Positions 42,927 through 52,895 of a DNA stretch of 64,000 nt are shown piece by piece; positions within the stretch are counted from its first letter, which is position 1; the number at the start of each line of letters is the position of its first letter. A program made the position numbers and the translations under genes. The DNA comes from an uncultured Poribacteria bacterium. GTDB lineage: Bacteria; Poribacteria; WGA-4E; PCPOR2b. The notes beneath the pieces are model-generated. The model was not told the origin of the DNA and searched no databases. It saw only the letters and a list, made by a program, of their open reading frames with translations. The stretch spans positions 3,505,623 to 3,569,622 of the forward strand of contig OY282444.1 in NCBI GenBank assembly GCA_958296125.1. Direction: 5' to 3'.

Positions 42927-44312
42927 ATGGAAGCTTACAATGTGCAGTTATCTCTCTCAGAGGGGCAGCTGCGGCCACTCTATATCGAAGGATACACCGA
43001 CCAACTCAGCTACGCATCGGGTGACGAAATTGGGTTTCATGTATCTACCAGCGCATCGCAGTATTCACTTGAGATTGCGCGCATCGGTGCGGGGCGCGAG
43101 GTGGTCTGGAGCGAGAAAGAACTTCCCGGATCTGCGTATCCAATTCCAGAAGATGCATCGTCGCACGGCTGCCGCTGGCCCGCGAGCTTCAAGCTGCGTG
43201 TGTCGGATACATGGCGGAGTGGATACTATGAAGTGTCAATGCGGGCAGAAGATAACGGCGGGGGTTTCACATACAGAAACCGTCGGACAGCTGAAGGAGT
43301 GATGCACTTCGTCGTGCGCTCTGCACAGCCGGGACATGACACGAAAATCTTGCTTCAACTGGCGACGAACACCTATAACGCCTATAACAACTGGGGCGGA
43401 TATAGCCTCTACAGCTATCATGGCAACAGCAACTTACAGGGGCATCGCGTTTCTTTCAACCGACCGATGGCGGGGCTTTTTAGCAGGTGGGAGTTATCGT
43501 TTGTGGAATGGGCTGAACGGAATGGCTATACACTCGATTATGCTGTCAACAGCGACCTTGAGTTTCATCCGGAAATTTTGAAGGGATATCGACTGGTGTT
43601 GAGCGTCGGCCACGATGAATACTGGTCTGGGGGGATGCGGGACAACCTAGAGGCATTCATCGCTGACGGTGGGAACGCGGCGTTCTTTAGCGGGAATTCG
43701 GTCTGCTGGCAAGTCCGCAGCGAAGAGGAAGGACGCGCCTTGACCTGTTGGAAGCAGTGGTACAATCAGGACCCCATTTACAAGACAGACGACTATCGAA
43801 CCTTGAGCACCTTGTGGAGTCATTACCTCGTCGGCCGCCCTGAAAACGAATTGACCGGTGTCGGTTTTCTTTACGGCGGCTACCACCTTAGCCACGGTCA
43901 GTTCATGGATGGCTCAGGCGAGTACACGGTGCATCACCCAGAGCACTGGGTTTTTGAGGGAACCAGTCTCAAGCAGGGAGATAATTTCGGGGGTAAGCAC
44001 ACCATCGTGGGCTACGAGTGCGATGGCTGCGAACTACAAATTAAGAGCGGGCTGCCGGTCCCAACGTATCGGGATGGCACCCCCGATAGCTTCCTTATTC
44101 TCTGCACTGCTCCGGTGCGCTGGCATCCAGACGATTGTGAATGGTATGAACGTTGGGAGAGAGGCCGCACCGGTGCCGCGACGATGGGAATCTATACCCG
44201 CGGAGGCACCGTTTTCACCGCCGCCACGACCGATTGGGCACATGGGTTGCAGGGCGGTGATCCGGTTGTGGAACGCATCACCCAAAATGTGCTTGAGCGA
44301 CTATCCCGTTAA
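42927..44312 (+). CDS. N,N-dimethylformamidase large-subunit-like protein
   Basis: 461 residues from ATG 42927, with AAGGAG 6 bases upstream. The sequence matches the dimethylformamidase beta-subunit family domain. Segments include LLQLATNTYNAYNNWGGYSL, SYHGNSNLQGHRVSFNRPM, YRLVLSVGHDEYWSGGMRDN, GGNAAFFSGNSVCWQVR and FTAATTDWAHGL. An N-terminal beta-sandwich (about 1-130) precedes a GATase-like core. Dimethylformamidase hydrolyses an amide with Fe and needs a small subunit, which I do not see. The natural substrate in this organism is unknown. It is convergent with the PHP gene. Confidence 0.8.
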   Translation: MEAYNVQLSLSEGQLRPLYIEGYTDQLSYASGDEIGFHVSTSASQYSLEIARIGAGREVVWSEKELPGSAYPIPEDASSHGCRWPASFKLRVSDTWRSGYYEVSMRAEDNGGGFTYRNRRTAEGVMHFVVRSAQPGHDTKILLQLATNTYNAYNNWGGYSLYSYHGNSNLQGHRVSFNRPMAGLFSRWELSFVEWAERNGYTLDYAVNSDLEFHPEILKGYRLVLSVGHDEYWSGGMRDNLEAFIADGGNAAFFSGNSVCWQVRSEEEGRALTCWKQWYNQDPIYKTDDYRTLSTLWSHYLVGRPENELTGVGFLYGGYHLSHGQFMDGSGEYTVHHPEHWVFEGTSLKQGDNFGGKHTIVGYECDGCELQIKSGLPVPTYRDGTPDSFLILCTAPVRWHPDDCEWYERWERGRTGAATMGIYTRGGTVFTAATTDWAHGLQGGDPVVERITQNVLERLSR

Positions 44313-44346
44313 ACCGGATCAGTTAGTCTCCCTTGATGTCCTCGCT

Positions 44347-45243
44347 TTAATTAAAGAAAAACGGATTTGACCATGCCTTCTTGCCGCTCTCATCGGTAAT
44401 CTCGACACGGACGTACTTGACGCTGCTTGGCGGTTCATACGTTGCCTCAGTCAGTGCCTCTCCTTCGGGGGCGACGATGCGCTTTCCGCGACTGCGCTGG
44501 GCTTTGAAAACGATGGACTGTGCCGGCGAACACTTGACGGTGACACTCTTTTTATCTTCGCCGTCCTCCACCAAGTCCAGATCGATGAGCTCCGGTCCGA
44601 GGGTTGAATAGAAAGCACCGGTGCGAAACGCGGTCATAATCGCATCGGTGGTGAGCTCGGGTGCCTTCACCATGACCCAACCGTGAAAACAGTCGTGCTC
44701 CGTACCGTGTGCGTCGTCGGCTGCAATGCCGAAAACGGGGCGGCCTGCCTTGTCCAATAAATCATCCCAAGCCTGCTCAGAAAAGCCCTTGCCGATGCCC
44801 ATGCAGGTATCGTTGTAGACTTCAACGGCGAAGTATCCATTCAGCGGTAGATAGTCGAGCAGCGTATGTCCGCACCAGTAGGGGTGGCAGAGCACCGCCT
44901 CGCCGCCCTGCCGCTTGATATCTTCGATTACAGCGTTGGGGTGCAATTCAGCGCAGTTGATGCGCTCGTGGAGGTTTATAGCGACGATATGATATGTGTC
45001 ACCGCCATAAGGGTTGTTGGGATGGACTTCACTGCCAGAGATTGCCAAAAAGTCATCGCTGCTGTAGGCGGAAACATCGTTGACCTGTCGATGATCGGTC
45101 AATACTAAGAAGTTGTAGCCTGCTTCACGGTAAGCCGCAAAGCGGTCCGCCATCGGCAGCCTGCCATCCGACTCGGTGCTATGGCTGTGGGTATTGCCGC
45201 GATACCATTGTCCGGGCTGTTTGAAGGGATTAACGTTTGACAT
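44347..45243 (-). CDS. PHP-domain metal-dependent hydrolase
   Basis: 298 residues, ATG with AAGGAG 6 bases upstream. Metal-binding motifs of the PHP fold are in order: NTHSHSTESDG (residues 17-27), LVLTDHRQ, ISGSEVHP, VLCHPYW and ADDAHGTEHD. Such proteins hydrolyse phosphoesters of nucleotides, sugars or small molecules. The C-terminal about 90 residues form an additional beta-sandwich (VTVKCSPAQSIVFKAQRSRG, VKYVRVEITDESGKKAWSNP), as in CehA/McbA-type proteins. No signal peptide is visible. It is divergent from the nucleotidyltransferase gene. Confidence 0.88.
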   Translation of the reverse strand: MSNVNPFKQPGQWYRGNTHSHSTESDGRLPMADRFAAYREAGYNFLVLTDHRQVNDVSAYSSDDFLAISGSEVHPNNPYGGDTYHIVAINLHERINCAELHPNAVIEDIKRQGGEAVLCHPYWCGHTLLDYLPLNGYFAVEVYNDTCMGIGKGFSEQAWDDLLDKAGRPVFGIAADDAHGTEHDCFHGWVMVKAPELTTDAIMTAFRTGAFYSTLGPELIDLDLVEDGEDKKSVTVKCSPAQSIVFKAQRSRGKRIVAPEGEALTEATYEPPSSVKYVRVEITDESGKKAWSNPFFFN

Positions 45244-45400
45244 AAAAATCTCCTTGTTGGTTTGGACAGTCTGGTTGAATAGTTGTATTTTAACACACCG
45301 TTTTCAAAACGAAAATAGAAAAAACGATTTGAAACCGCCAAAAAAAAGATTTACGCTCAAGGTTCAGTCGTGTAAAATATGGTCAAGGAGATTGGTATAA

Positions 45401-46147
45401 ATGAAGACGATTATTATCGGTGCCGGGCGCGGTAGGCGGCTTATGCCACTGACAGAGGATACGCCCAAGTGCTTCGCAGCAGTTAAAGGGAAACGCATCC
45501 TCGATTGGATACTCGAAGCGTGGCGGGCAGCAGATGTGGCGGATATGGTCTTCGTCGGTGGGTATCAGATTCAACGCATCCAACACGATTACCCTGCCTT
45601 CCGCTTTTACCATAACACCGATTGGCAGCAGAATAATATCTTAGCCTCGCTTTTTTGCGCTGAAGCCGAAATGAACGAACCCTTTGCCTGCACCTATGCG
45701 GACATTATCTATCGCCCTTGGGTGACGCAGAAGTTGATGGATACCCCTTACGATATTACGCTTGTCGTCGATACTGCTTGGCGAGCCCGTTACGCAGCAC
45801 GCACCCTTCATCCCGAAGATGATGGTGAAAAAATCCTTGCAGATGGAGCACTAGTTACAAGAATCAACCGTGAGATAGCCCCCGAAGCTGCACACGGGGA
45901 ATATATCGGTGTCGCAAAATTTAGCCAGCGCGGGGCACGTCTCCTACGGGCCCATTTCCACCGAGCGTGCCATGAATATAACGGCACCCCCTTTCAAGGG
46001 GCAGCCTCTGTGCAGAAAGCGTATCTGATCCAACTCTTTCAGGAGATGGTTGAGCAGGGCGTGGAAATCCACAAGGTGGACATCGCGGGCGGGTATTACG
46101 AGATCGACACCACGCAGGATTATGAGATTGCAAATCAAGTGTGGTAG
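45401..46147 (+). CDS. Sugar-phosphate/choline-phosphate nucleotidyltransferase-like protein
   Basis: 248 residues. The N-terminus IIIGAGRGRRLMPLTEDTPK carries the NTP-transferase GxGxR and PK motifs, although the motif G-A-G-R-G-R-R differs slightly from GxGTRLxPLT. CTYADIIYRPWVTQKLMD holds the metal Asp of the LicC/phosphocholine cytidylyltransferase type. YYEIDTTQDYEIA near the C-terminus is typical for that group. It would activate a headgroup or sugar phosphate with CTP or another NTP. The spacing of AAGGAG to ATG is about 10 bases. The AAA-nuclease gene follows. Confidence 0.82.
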   Translation: MKTIIIGAGRGRRLMPLTEDTPKCFAAVKGKRILDWILEAWRAADVADMVFVGGYQIQRIQHDYPAFRFYHNTDWQQNNILASLFCAEAEMNEPFACTYADIIYRPWVTQKLMDTPYDITLVVDTAWRARYAARTLHPEDDGEKILADGALVTRINREIAPEAAHGEYIGVAKFSQRGARLLRAHFHRACHEYNGTPFQGAASVQKAYLIQLFQEMVEQGVEIHKVDIAGGYYEIDTTQDYEIANQVW

Positions 46148-46232
46148 GGAAAATCGACTTTTCAGTATAGAACCTCGGTTGAATCTGGTTCCGATTGCTA
46201 AGAGATTCTGCAAAGATGAGAGGAGGTCCCGG

Positions 46233-47813
46233 ATGCGTTTTTTTAATACCGCCGGGCCTGTCCGGAGTGAAGACCACTATTGTTTACCACCGCTGACCCG
46301 ATTGGATCTGGAGGAAATCCTGCTACTCATTGACCAGAAAAAATACTTCGTCCTGCATGCCCCCAGGCAGACCGGTAAAACCACCTGTCTGTTGGCATTA
46401 ATGGATGAGATTAATCAACAGGGGAAATACCGATGCCTGTATGTCAACGTCGAGGGCGGTCAATCGGCCCGTGAGGATATCAGACGGGGAATGCAAGCAA
46501 TGCTAAGTGAGGTGGCTTCCATGGCGCGGGATTTCTTGGGAGATGGGTTTGTTGAAGAGGTCTGGACCGAGATTCTAGAAAAAAATGGAGCGCATGCGGC
46601 TCTGAACGAGATACTGACTCGCTGGACGCAAGTGTCCCCAAAACCGCTTGTTCTTCTGATTGATGAAATTGATTCACTGGTCGGTGATACATTAATCTCC
46701 GTTTTGCGGCAACTACGCACCGGGTATTTCAAGCGGCCGGCCTCATTTCCACAAAACATCATCCTCTGCGGCGTGCGAGATGTACGCGATTATCGAATCC
46801 ATTCGGAGAAAGAGAAAGCCATTATCACAGGGGGCAGTGCGTTTAACGTTAAAGCGGAGTCATTGCGCCTCGAAGATTTTAGCCGCGCAGAAGTAGAGAT
46901 TCTCCTCAATCAACATACCGAAGAAACCGGGCAGGTGTTTGAGGAGGCCGCCCGTTGTCTCGTTTGGGAGCTGACGCATGGCCAGCCCTGGTTGGTTAAT
47001 GCCATCGCCTATGAAGTCTGTTTCAAGATGAAAGCGAACCGGGACCGCTCAAAAACGATTACCGCTGAGATGGTGGCACAAGCGAAGGAACAACTCATTT
47101 TACGGCATGATACGCATATTGACTACCTAGCGGATAAGCTATCCGAAGAGCGGGTTCGACAGGTGATTGAGCCAATGCTGGCAGGAATGGATGATCCGAA
47201 TCGTATTCCCACGGACGATGTCCAGTATGTGCGAGATCTCGGATTGATACGGATAGATGAAGGACAGTTGAGCATCGCCAACCAAATCTATCAGGAAATT
47301 ATCCCTAGAGCCCTGACCTTTAGCACCCAGTTGACCATCACGCATCAACCGGCGTGGTATATTCGGACAGATGGGCGGCTTGACCTCGACAAACTTCTTT
47401 CCGCTTTTCAGCAATTTTTTCGAGAACACTCCGAAAGCTGGATACAGCGTTTCGATTACAAGGAGGCAGGGGCACAGTTGCTGATGCAAGCGTTTTTGCA
47501 GCGGATTGTCAACAGTGGGGGGCGCGTGGAAAGGGAGTATGGACTGGGTCGGATGAGAACCGATTTACTGGTGATTTGGCAGCATCCGGACGGCCCCCAA
47601 AAATCAGTCATCGAACTCAAAATCCGTTACGGGGCTTTTGAGAAAACATTGGAAGAAGGGCTTTCCCAGACTTGGGCATATATGGATCGCTGCAATACAG
47701 AAGAGGGGCATCTAGTAATCTTTGACCGAGATGTGGATAAGGCGTGGGAGGAAAAGATTTTCCATCGAGCAGAAAGCCATCAAGGAAGGGCAATCAAGGT
47801 TTGGGGGATGTAG
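46233..47813 (+). CDS. AAA-ATPase with C-terminal PD-(D/E)XK nuclease-like domain
   Basis: 526 residues from ATG 46233 with AGGAGG upstream. Residues 1-60 match the common leader FNTAGPVRSEDHYCLPPLTR. The P-loop reads HAPRQTGKTT and the Walker B region PLVLLIDEIDSL. The helical region includes ELTHGQPWLVNAIAYEVCF. The C-terminus has MRTDLLVIWQ and KSVIELKIRYG, giving D...ExK of a PD-(D/E)XK nuclease fold. The family is common in Bacteroidetes and related phyla and is often multicopy; a defence or mobile-element role has been suspected but is not shown. It follows the nucleotidyltransferase gene by 85 bases. Confidence 0.82.
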   Translation: MRFFNTAGPVRSEDHYCLPPLTRLDLEEILLLIDQKKYFVLHAPRQTGKTTCLLALMDEINQQGKYRCLYVNVEGGQSAREDIRRGMQAMLSEVASMARDFLGDGFVEEVWTEILEKNGAHAALNEILTRWTQVSPKPLVLLIDEIDSLVGDTLISVLRQLRTGYFKRPASFPQNIILCGVRDVRDYRIHSEKEKAIITGGSAFNVKAESLRLEDFSRAEVEILLNQHTEETGQVFEEAARCLVWELTHGQPWLVNAIAYEVCFKMKANRDRSKTITAEMVAQAKEQLILRHDTHIDYLADKLSEERVRQVIEPMLAGMDDPNRIPTDDVQYVRDLGLIRIDEGQLSIANQIYQEIIPRALTFSTQLTITHQPAWYIRTDGRLDLDKLLSAFQQFFREHSESWIQRFDYKEAGAQLLMQAFLQRIVNSGGRVEREYGLGRMRTDLLVIWQHPDGPQKSVIELKIRYGAFEKTLEEGLSQTWAYMDRCNTEEGHLVIFDRDVDKAWEEKIFHRAESHQGRAIKVWGM

Positions 47814-47971
47814 CCCATCGCGCAGATGATGATCCCAACCTACAAAGAGACTGCGAACCAATGGTAGGGAAAAGGGGGGCTGCAACCTTTAGTCAAGACG
47901 GAGGCCTTGTTTTTTACCAAATCCGAATTGGCTATTAGCATTTGTGAGCAGAATTAGAACAGGAGGGCCTT

Positions 47972-48697
47972 ATGCAAATTCTTAATCTCGAATCAGGAAC
48001 GCCTTTCCAGATGGGAAAGGGCAAAAATTGGCGGGTCGTTCATCCCGATATGGGGGCGACACAGATAACCCTCAACCACGGACAACATGCCCCCGGTCAG
48101 GAGTTCACACAACATCTTCACGACGAATCAGAAGATATGATTGTGGTGCTTGAGGGTGGCGGTCATATTCGGCAGGGGGATGTTTACACCCCCATTACCG
48201 CAGGCGATGGTATCTTTGTGCCGATGCGTGAGGTTCACGGCACTGTCAATACGACAGACCAACCGGCGCGGCTCATCAGTTTCCAAGCCCCACCGGACAT
48301 GGCACTCTACCGCGGCGAACGGGATCACTCCAACGATTCACCCAAACCAGAAATGGGACACAGAAGCGGCGTGCAAGTGATTCCGATGGCAAAAGCGGGC
48401 CCCGTGTTCGGTAAATCGGGAGATTGGCGTAGCGTTGTTTCGCCACAGAACGGGAGTCAACATCTGTCGATCGATTACGTCCAACTCGATGCGGGCGAAG
48501 GGTTTACGCATGAATCCATTGGCGCAGAATCAATTTATGTCCTGATTGGTGGGGGGGCAGCGGTGAAAGCGAAGGGAGAAACATCAATGCTTGGCTTGAG
48601 AGACGTGCTCTTTCTCAAGCCTAAAGATACCTTCTCGTTATCACAGGTTGGCAGCGAGCCAGCCACGCTGCTTCATTGTTGGGCGTTAGTGAAATAG
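47972..48697 (+). CDS. Tandem-cupin protein
   Basis: 241 residues, ATG with AGGAGG upstream. Two cupin barrels are visible. The first has the metal-binding set H...HDESEDMIVVLEGGGHI and PMREVHGTVN; the second is weaker (QLDAGEGFTHESIGAESIYV, then LIGGGAAVKAKGE). Bicupins of this type bind a divalent metal and act as dioxygenases, isomerases or sugar-binding proteins. The second barrel lacks the full His set, so only the first may be active. It is followed closely by the GH36-like gene, suggesting a sugar-related role. Confidence 0.8.
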   Translation: MQILNLESGTPFQMGKGKNWRVVHPDMGATQITLNHGQHAPGQEFTQHLHDESEDMIVVLEGGGHIRQGDVYTPITAGDGIFVPMREVHGTVNTTDQPARLISFQAPPDMALYRGERDHSNDSPKPEMGHRSGVQVIPMAKAGPVFGKSGDWRSVVSPQNGSQHLSIDYVQLDAGEGFTHESIGAESIYVLIGGGAAVKAKGETSMLGLRDVLFLKPKDTFSLSQVGSEPATLLHCWALVK

Positions 48698-48813
48698 GCA
48701 ATCAAAAAATAGAAATAGAGAAACAGATTCATAATTTTGAGATAAATTTGCCTCAACCTCTATCAAATTTATTCGATTACGTTTCATGTTTCACGTATGG
48801 AGGCACATTACGG

Positions 48814-51219
48814 ATGAAAGAAGAAGCGGGTGATCTGAGAGTTAGCCGAAAAGGCAGCCATGTCATCGCGAAAAATAATCTATTCCAAATCAATTTCGAC
48901 CTTTCCAAAGGAAGCTGGAACTACATTGACAAAACCGGCTATAGCGTTATCAGGGACGCATATACGAGGATTATTTTACAAGATGGAACAGTCCTCACAA
49001 CGTTGGATCCGGGAGTTGCGGAGTTTATAACAAGTCCGACCACCGAAGATGAATCTGGCATTTACCAACCACTTACATTTTCGCACCAACCCGAAGGGCA
49101 TGGGATGCAGACCCGTCTCTATCTGAAATGTTATCCCAAGAAGCCCTATGTTGTATTGACTGTCGGGCTAAAAAATACCCACGAGGCACCAATTGCGTTA
49201 GAACAGATTTCCACCATTGATGTTTCCCCGCACAACGGTAACGCCAAAGGCGGGGTCTATTTAGGCGGCGCGCCATCGGGGTATTACACTTTTTTGGACA
49301 TGAATACACCGATAGCCTCTGGACTTAAAGAGATCCACGACGGCTTTCGCATCAACGAAGATGCTTCCACCACTTCCTGTTACAATGGGGTGCTCTACGA
49401 TACAGAGAGTAAGCGCTCCCTCGTCTTCGGCTTTTTGAGTTTTCAAAAATGGTGGTCTGCTGTCCAAATGGGATATGAGGGACGAACGCAACGGGGTAAG
49501 GAAGAAAATCACGGTGTGAATCACTGGGCTCTCTATCATAAGTGTGAAAACCATATCTGCTGTCAAGGGGAGGAGGTCTACGCTGAACCTGTTTACTTGA
49601 ACTTCGCGCATCAGGGGTGGGAGGCTTACAATCACTACGCCGAGATGGTTGGCCACCGTGTGAAACCAAAATCGCTCAATCGGGTTTTCTCAGGCTGGTG
49701 TGCCCAAGACAGCGAGGACGGATCGATAAACGAGGCGCAAATCTCCAAACAGATGGAGCAAATTACCAACAATCGATTATCTGATCCATTGATTCCCGGC
49801 GGATTTGAGTATATCCAGATTGGACAGGGTTGGGAAGAGTCAATCGGCAGCTATCAAGCAGACGTGCAGAAATTTCCAAATGGGATGAAATCAGTTGCCA
49901 ACCAGATTCATGCCAAGGGGTTAAAAGCAGGCATCCGATTCGCGCCATTTAGTGTAGAGATTAACTCCGAACTTTTGAGAACGCACCCGGAGTATTTCTT
50001 GCAAGAACGTGATCAAAAGAAACCAGCTTCCATCATTCTGCCGACAGATGGGCTAGAGGTCGCTGTCCTCGATGCCTCGCAGCCGGGGGCACAAGCATAT
50101 ATCCGCGAAAACATGCGAAAACTGATTGATGAGTGGGGATATGATCTAGTCAAAGCGGATTTGCTTGCTTACACAATGGGACCCCTGACAGACCTAAACA
50201 ACTTCGTGGCACACGACTCATCGCTCACCGCTGTTGAACTTTATCGACTTGGGGTTCAGCTGTTGAATCAGATTATTGATGAAAGCGAGAAGAAAGTTGT
50301 TCTGGCAGCGTGCAATACATGCCGGGGCCCGAGCATCGGAGATTTCGTGCTGAATGAAACAGCTTCAGGTTACGGCGGCTACGTCGGCGAAGGGCCTTGG
50401 GAAAGTCCACAAGGGTTGAAACCGATTGCCAATGCTCACACGGCACATCTTCCGATGTATGGTAACGCGTGGACCAATGAGTTTGGCACCCTAACTGTCG
50501 ATGAACCCCTCCCGCTGAACGAAGCACTTATTGCAATGACAATGGCAGGGCTGAGTGGCGGAGTTGTCACTTGCGGCGATGATTTCACGACCCTCAAGCC
50601 GGAGCGGGCGAAGCTGCTCGCCAAAATCTTTCCGCTCACCGGTGATTCTGCCATACCTGTTGATCTCTACGAAAGCAAATTTCCGCAAATCTGGAATCTA
50701 CCGATGACATCCCCCTCCGAATCATGGAATGTTGTGGGTATCTTCAACTGGACGGATAGAAAGGCAGATGTCGATTTTACTTTGGATGCGCTCGGCTTAA
50801 ATCGCTCTCGATACTATCTTGTGCATGATTTCTGGAATCGTGAATTCCTCGGAAATGTCCGAGACCGGGTAACGCTGTTCGATATTCCATCCCGCTCTGT
50901 CAAACTGCTGTGTTTACGCGCAGAACAGAATGTGCCCCAACTACTCGCCACAGATATTCACCTCACACAGGGCGGTGTGGAGGTGCTGTCCGCCGGTTGG
51001 GATAAGCGAAGCCAGAGTTTCTTAGCGGTCTGCAACCCCCCCAGGCACGGTAAAGCAACATTGTTCATTCATGTGCCTCAAGATTACGTCCCTGCCACAA
51101 TCGCGTGTTACGGGGCCGACTACCGCTTTCGTTGGGACAGACAGATCTATGAATTTGAATTCGATTCAAGCACAGCACTCGTGCAAGTCAGTGTTCAATT
51201 TGCTAAAACATCCGGATAA
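48814..51219 (+). CDS. GH36-like alpha-galactosidase family protein
   Basis: About 801 residues from ATG 48814 (GGAGG upstream); an in-frame earlier start inside the cupin gene is possible but unlikely. An N-terminal beta-sandwich (about 1-310) is followed by a barrel with GWCAQDSEDGSINEAQISKQ, EYIQIGQGWEESIGSYQAD, GLKAGIRFAPFSVEIN and WGYDLVKADLLAYTM. The Asp of KAD (D449) occupies the GH36/GH27 nucleophile position. No signal peptide is evident. It would cleave alpha-galactosides or related glycans. The clan-D glycosidase resemblance is good, exact specificity unknown. HD-domain and cupin neighbours share the strand. Confidence 0.8.
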   Translation: MKEEAGDLRVSRKGSHVIAKNNLFQINFDLSKGSWNYIDKTGYSVIRDAYTRIILQDGTVLTTLDPGVAEFITSPTTEDESGIYQPLTFSHQPEGHGMQTRLYLKCYPKKPYVVLTVGLKNTHEAPIALEQISTIDVSPHNGNAKGGVYLGGAPSGYYTFLDMNTPIASGLKEIHDGFRINEDASTTSCYNGVLYDTESKRSLVFGFLSFQKWWSAVQMGYEGRTQRGKEENHGVNHWALYHKCENHICCQGEEVYAEPVYLNFAHQGWEAYNHYAEMVGHRVKPKSLNRVFSGWCAQDSEDGSINEAQISKQMEQITNNRLSDPLIPGGFEYIQIGQGWEESIGSYQADVQKFPNGMKSVANQIHAKGLKAGIRFAPFSVEINSELLRTHPEYFLQERDQKKPASIILPTDGLEVAVLDASQPGAQAYIRENMRKLIDEWGYDLVKADLLAYTMGPLTDLNNFVAHDSSLTAVELYRLGVQLLNQIIDESEKKVVLAACNTCRGPSIGDFVLNETASGYGGYVGEGPWESPQGLKPIANAHTAHLPMYGNAWTNEFGTLTVDEPLPLNEALIAMTMAGLSGGVVTCGDDFTTLKPERAKLLAKIFPLTGDSAIPVDLYESKFPQIWNLPMTSPSESWNVVGIFNWTDRKADVDFTLDALGLNRSRYYLVHDFWNREFLGNVRDRVTLFDIPSRSVKLLCLRAEQNVPQLLATDIHLTQGGVEVLSAGWDKRSQSFLAVCNPPRHGKATLFIHVPQDYVPATIACYGADYRFRWDRQIYEFEFDSSTALVQVSVQFAKTSG

Positions 51220-51286
51220 AACGACGCTTTACGCCCCGATAGATCGGGATTTCGCTGCGCTCAACATGACGCAAAAGGAGGCATCT

Positions 51287-52303
51287 ATGAACTATCCTCA
51301 AGTATTAAAGGAACTTGAAGGGCTCGTTACTGAAACCTACAACCTATGGGATCATAACCGGGTTGGATTCCAATGGCGACACTATACATGGAACCACACG
51401 ATGCGGGTCCGTGCGATGAGCATGGAGCTCGGCAGGCGCGAGGACGGCGATGTCACCAAGCTCGAAGTTGCGGGGACGTTGCACGACATCACCAAGCGGT
51501 ATGATGGCGAAATTTTGTCGGATGAAAAAGGCAAACGGGTCGTTAATCATGACGGACTTTGGCTGAATGAACAACTTATGCCGAGTCGAGAGAATCTCGT
51601 CACCCGGCTCTATGACGAAAACAACCTTGCCGGCACGGTTCATCATGAGTCCGGAGCGGTTATCACCGAGAAGATACTGGCGATGTATGATTTTGATCCA
51701 GATTTCGTCGATGCCGTTCGCGCCATTGTGCTAGCACACCTGAAGCCGATGAACCTCACCCAGGAACGGTATGATTTTCTCTACAGAAACGTTGAAAATC
51801 AGATTCTATATGATGCTGACACGATGGACCCAAATGTCGGCTATACCGCATTTTTCCGCAATGTCCATATCCACAGCTATTCCGCTATCCGGCGCAACGG
51901 CAAGTTCGATCTTGAGGAGTATGTCCAGAGCCTACCTCGCTGGGTCAATTCCAAGCAGGCTTTTGTTGAACATTTATTGACAGAATCGGCGAAGGAGGTC
52001 GGGCAGGCACGGCAGGATCGAAACCGAGTCTTGGCAGATCAGATCGCGTCGGAAGTCGGAGATATGGAGACGAACCGAAAATACGGGCTACTCAGTGTTA
52101 TTGAATACTTCGTCGGTGATACCGAAGACCCGCACTTTATGAACCAGTTGACCTATCTCAAGGAGCATTGGATCCCGAAACGACAGAAATGGCTCGCCGA
52201 GGAAGAAACCACAGGGGCGGCTCGAGATCGCGCAGGTGAAGCGTTAGATCGGGTGATCGATTTCACCAATACCCTTGAGCGGGAGTATCGAGGGGAAATT
52301 TGA
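51287..52303 (+). CDS. HD-domain phosphohydrolase-like protein
   Basis: 338 residues from ATG 51287, with AAGGAG 7 bases upstream. The HD set is in the first half: His in WNHTMRVRAMSMEL, the HD doublet in VAGTLHDITKRYD, and distal His/Asp in VHHESGAVI and LYDADTMDPN. This arrangement fits predicted metal-dependent phosphohydrolases related to the YqeK/Cas3''-like HD group. The C-terminal third is helical and charged with no recognised domain. It is separated from the GH36-like gene by a short palindrome (CCCGATAGATCGGGAT at 51236-51251). Confidence 0.8.
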   Translation: MNYPQVLKELEGLVTETYNLWDHNRVGFQWRHYTWNHTMRVRAMSMELGRREDGDVTKLEVAGTLHDITKRYDGEILSDEKGKRVVNHDGLWLNEQLMPSRENLVTRLYDENNLAGTVHHESGAVITEKILAMYDFDPDFVDAVRAIVLAHLKPMNLTQERYDFLYRNVENQILYDADTMDPNVGYTAFFRNVHIHSYSAIRRNGKFDLEEYVQSLPRWVNSKQAFVEHLLTESAKEVGQARQDRNRVLADQIASEVGDMETNRKYGLLSVIEYFVGDTEDPHFMNQLTYLKEHWIPKRQKWLAEEETTGAARDRAGEALDRVIDFTNTLEREYRGEI

Positions 52304-52384
52304 GGAGTCCCTGCGAAAAGAATGTGCTTTTGCTTAACGATACCTTATGCAACCGAGGGATTGGGTGGCTCCAATCCCTCAATT

Positions 52385-52771
52385 TTACTCTTCAATCAAC
52401 TGTCTTCCGGCAAACCCGGCATCAATCTCGTGCCAGTATAAGATCGCTTCTTCCCCAGCCCTCCAGCAAAGGTAAACCTCTCTACCCTCCCGAAGGTAAG
52501 GGAAGTCGATCAACCCCGGATTTATATCTTTTATTGTGCACCCATAGGACTGAATCTCTTCAATGGTGTCCCGGAACTTTCCTGTCAATTCGAGAAACTG
52601 CGGTGTTTTTCGATGCCCACCGTTGTGCCGAATAACTTCAAAGAGCGGAGTCAATTCTGCTCCCAGTGGTTCTAACTCCTCCCGAAACTCCCTCAGTTCT
52701 GATAGTTTCTGTTCTAATATAGGGATTAATCGGTTCGCTTCTTCTACAGTAAAATATCTCTTTCGTCGCAT
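52385..52771 (-). CDS. DUF2203 family protein
   Basis: 128 residues starting MRRKRYFTVEEANRLIPILE, the family hallmark, followed by a coiled-coil (KLSELREFREELEPLGAEL). The C-terminal part holds GCTIKDINPGLIDFPYLREG and EVYLCWRAGEEAILYWHEID, also family-typical. The function of DUF2203 is unknown. There is no strong ribosome-binding site. It is convergent with the HD gene. Confidence 0.85.
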   Translation of the reverse strand: MRRKRYFTVEEANRLIPILEQKLSELREFREELEPLGAELTPLFEVIRHNGGHRKTPQFLELTGKFRDTIEEIQSYGCTIKDINPGLIDFPYLREGREVYLCWRAGEEAILYWHEIDAGFAGRQLIEE

Positions 52772-52857
52772 TGTTCACCCAACTTTATATTCCATGATGA
52801 ATTTTCATGCTGCTTACCAATAACGGTTCACAGAAGTGTACCTCATATTCGATGAAA

Positions 52858-52895
52858 TTTGACTGCTCCCAAGCATAAATACTTGGGATTCCTAC
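52858..52895. repeat. IS200/IS605-like hairpin, TGACTGCTCCC variant
   Basis: TGACTGCTCCCAAGCATAAA leads into TACTTGGGATTCCTACC; CCCAAG pairs with CTTGGG. It is parallel to the TGACATACTCCC-type ends at 1410 and 22006 and shares flanks with the copy at 41136-41192. Confidence 0.6.

Noticed and set aside
48676-48813. Longer N-terminus of the GH36-like protein overlapping the cupin gene
   Set aside because: The extra residues start at TTG inside the cupin gene, lack a ribosome-binding site and have no family match.
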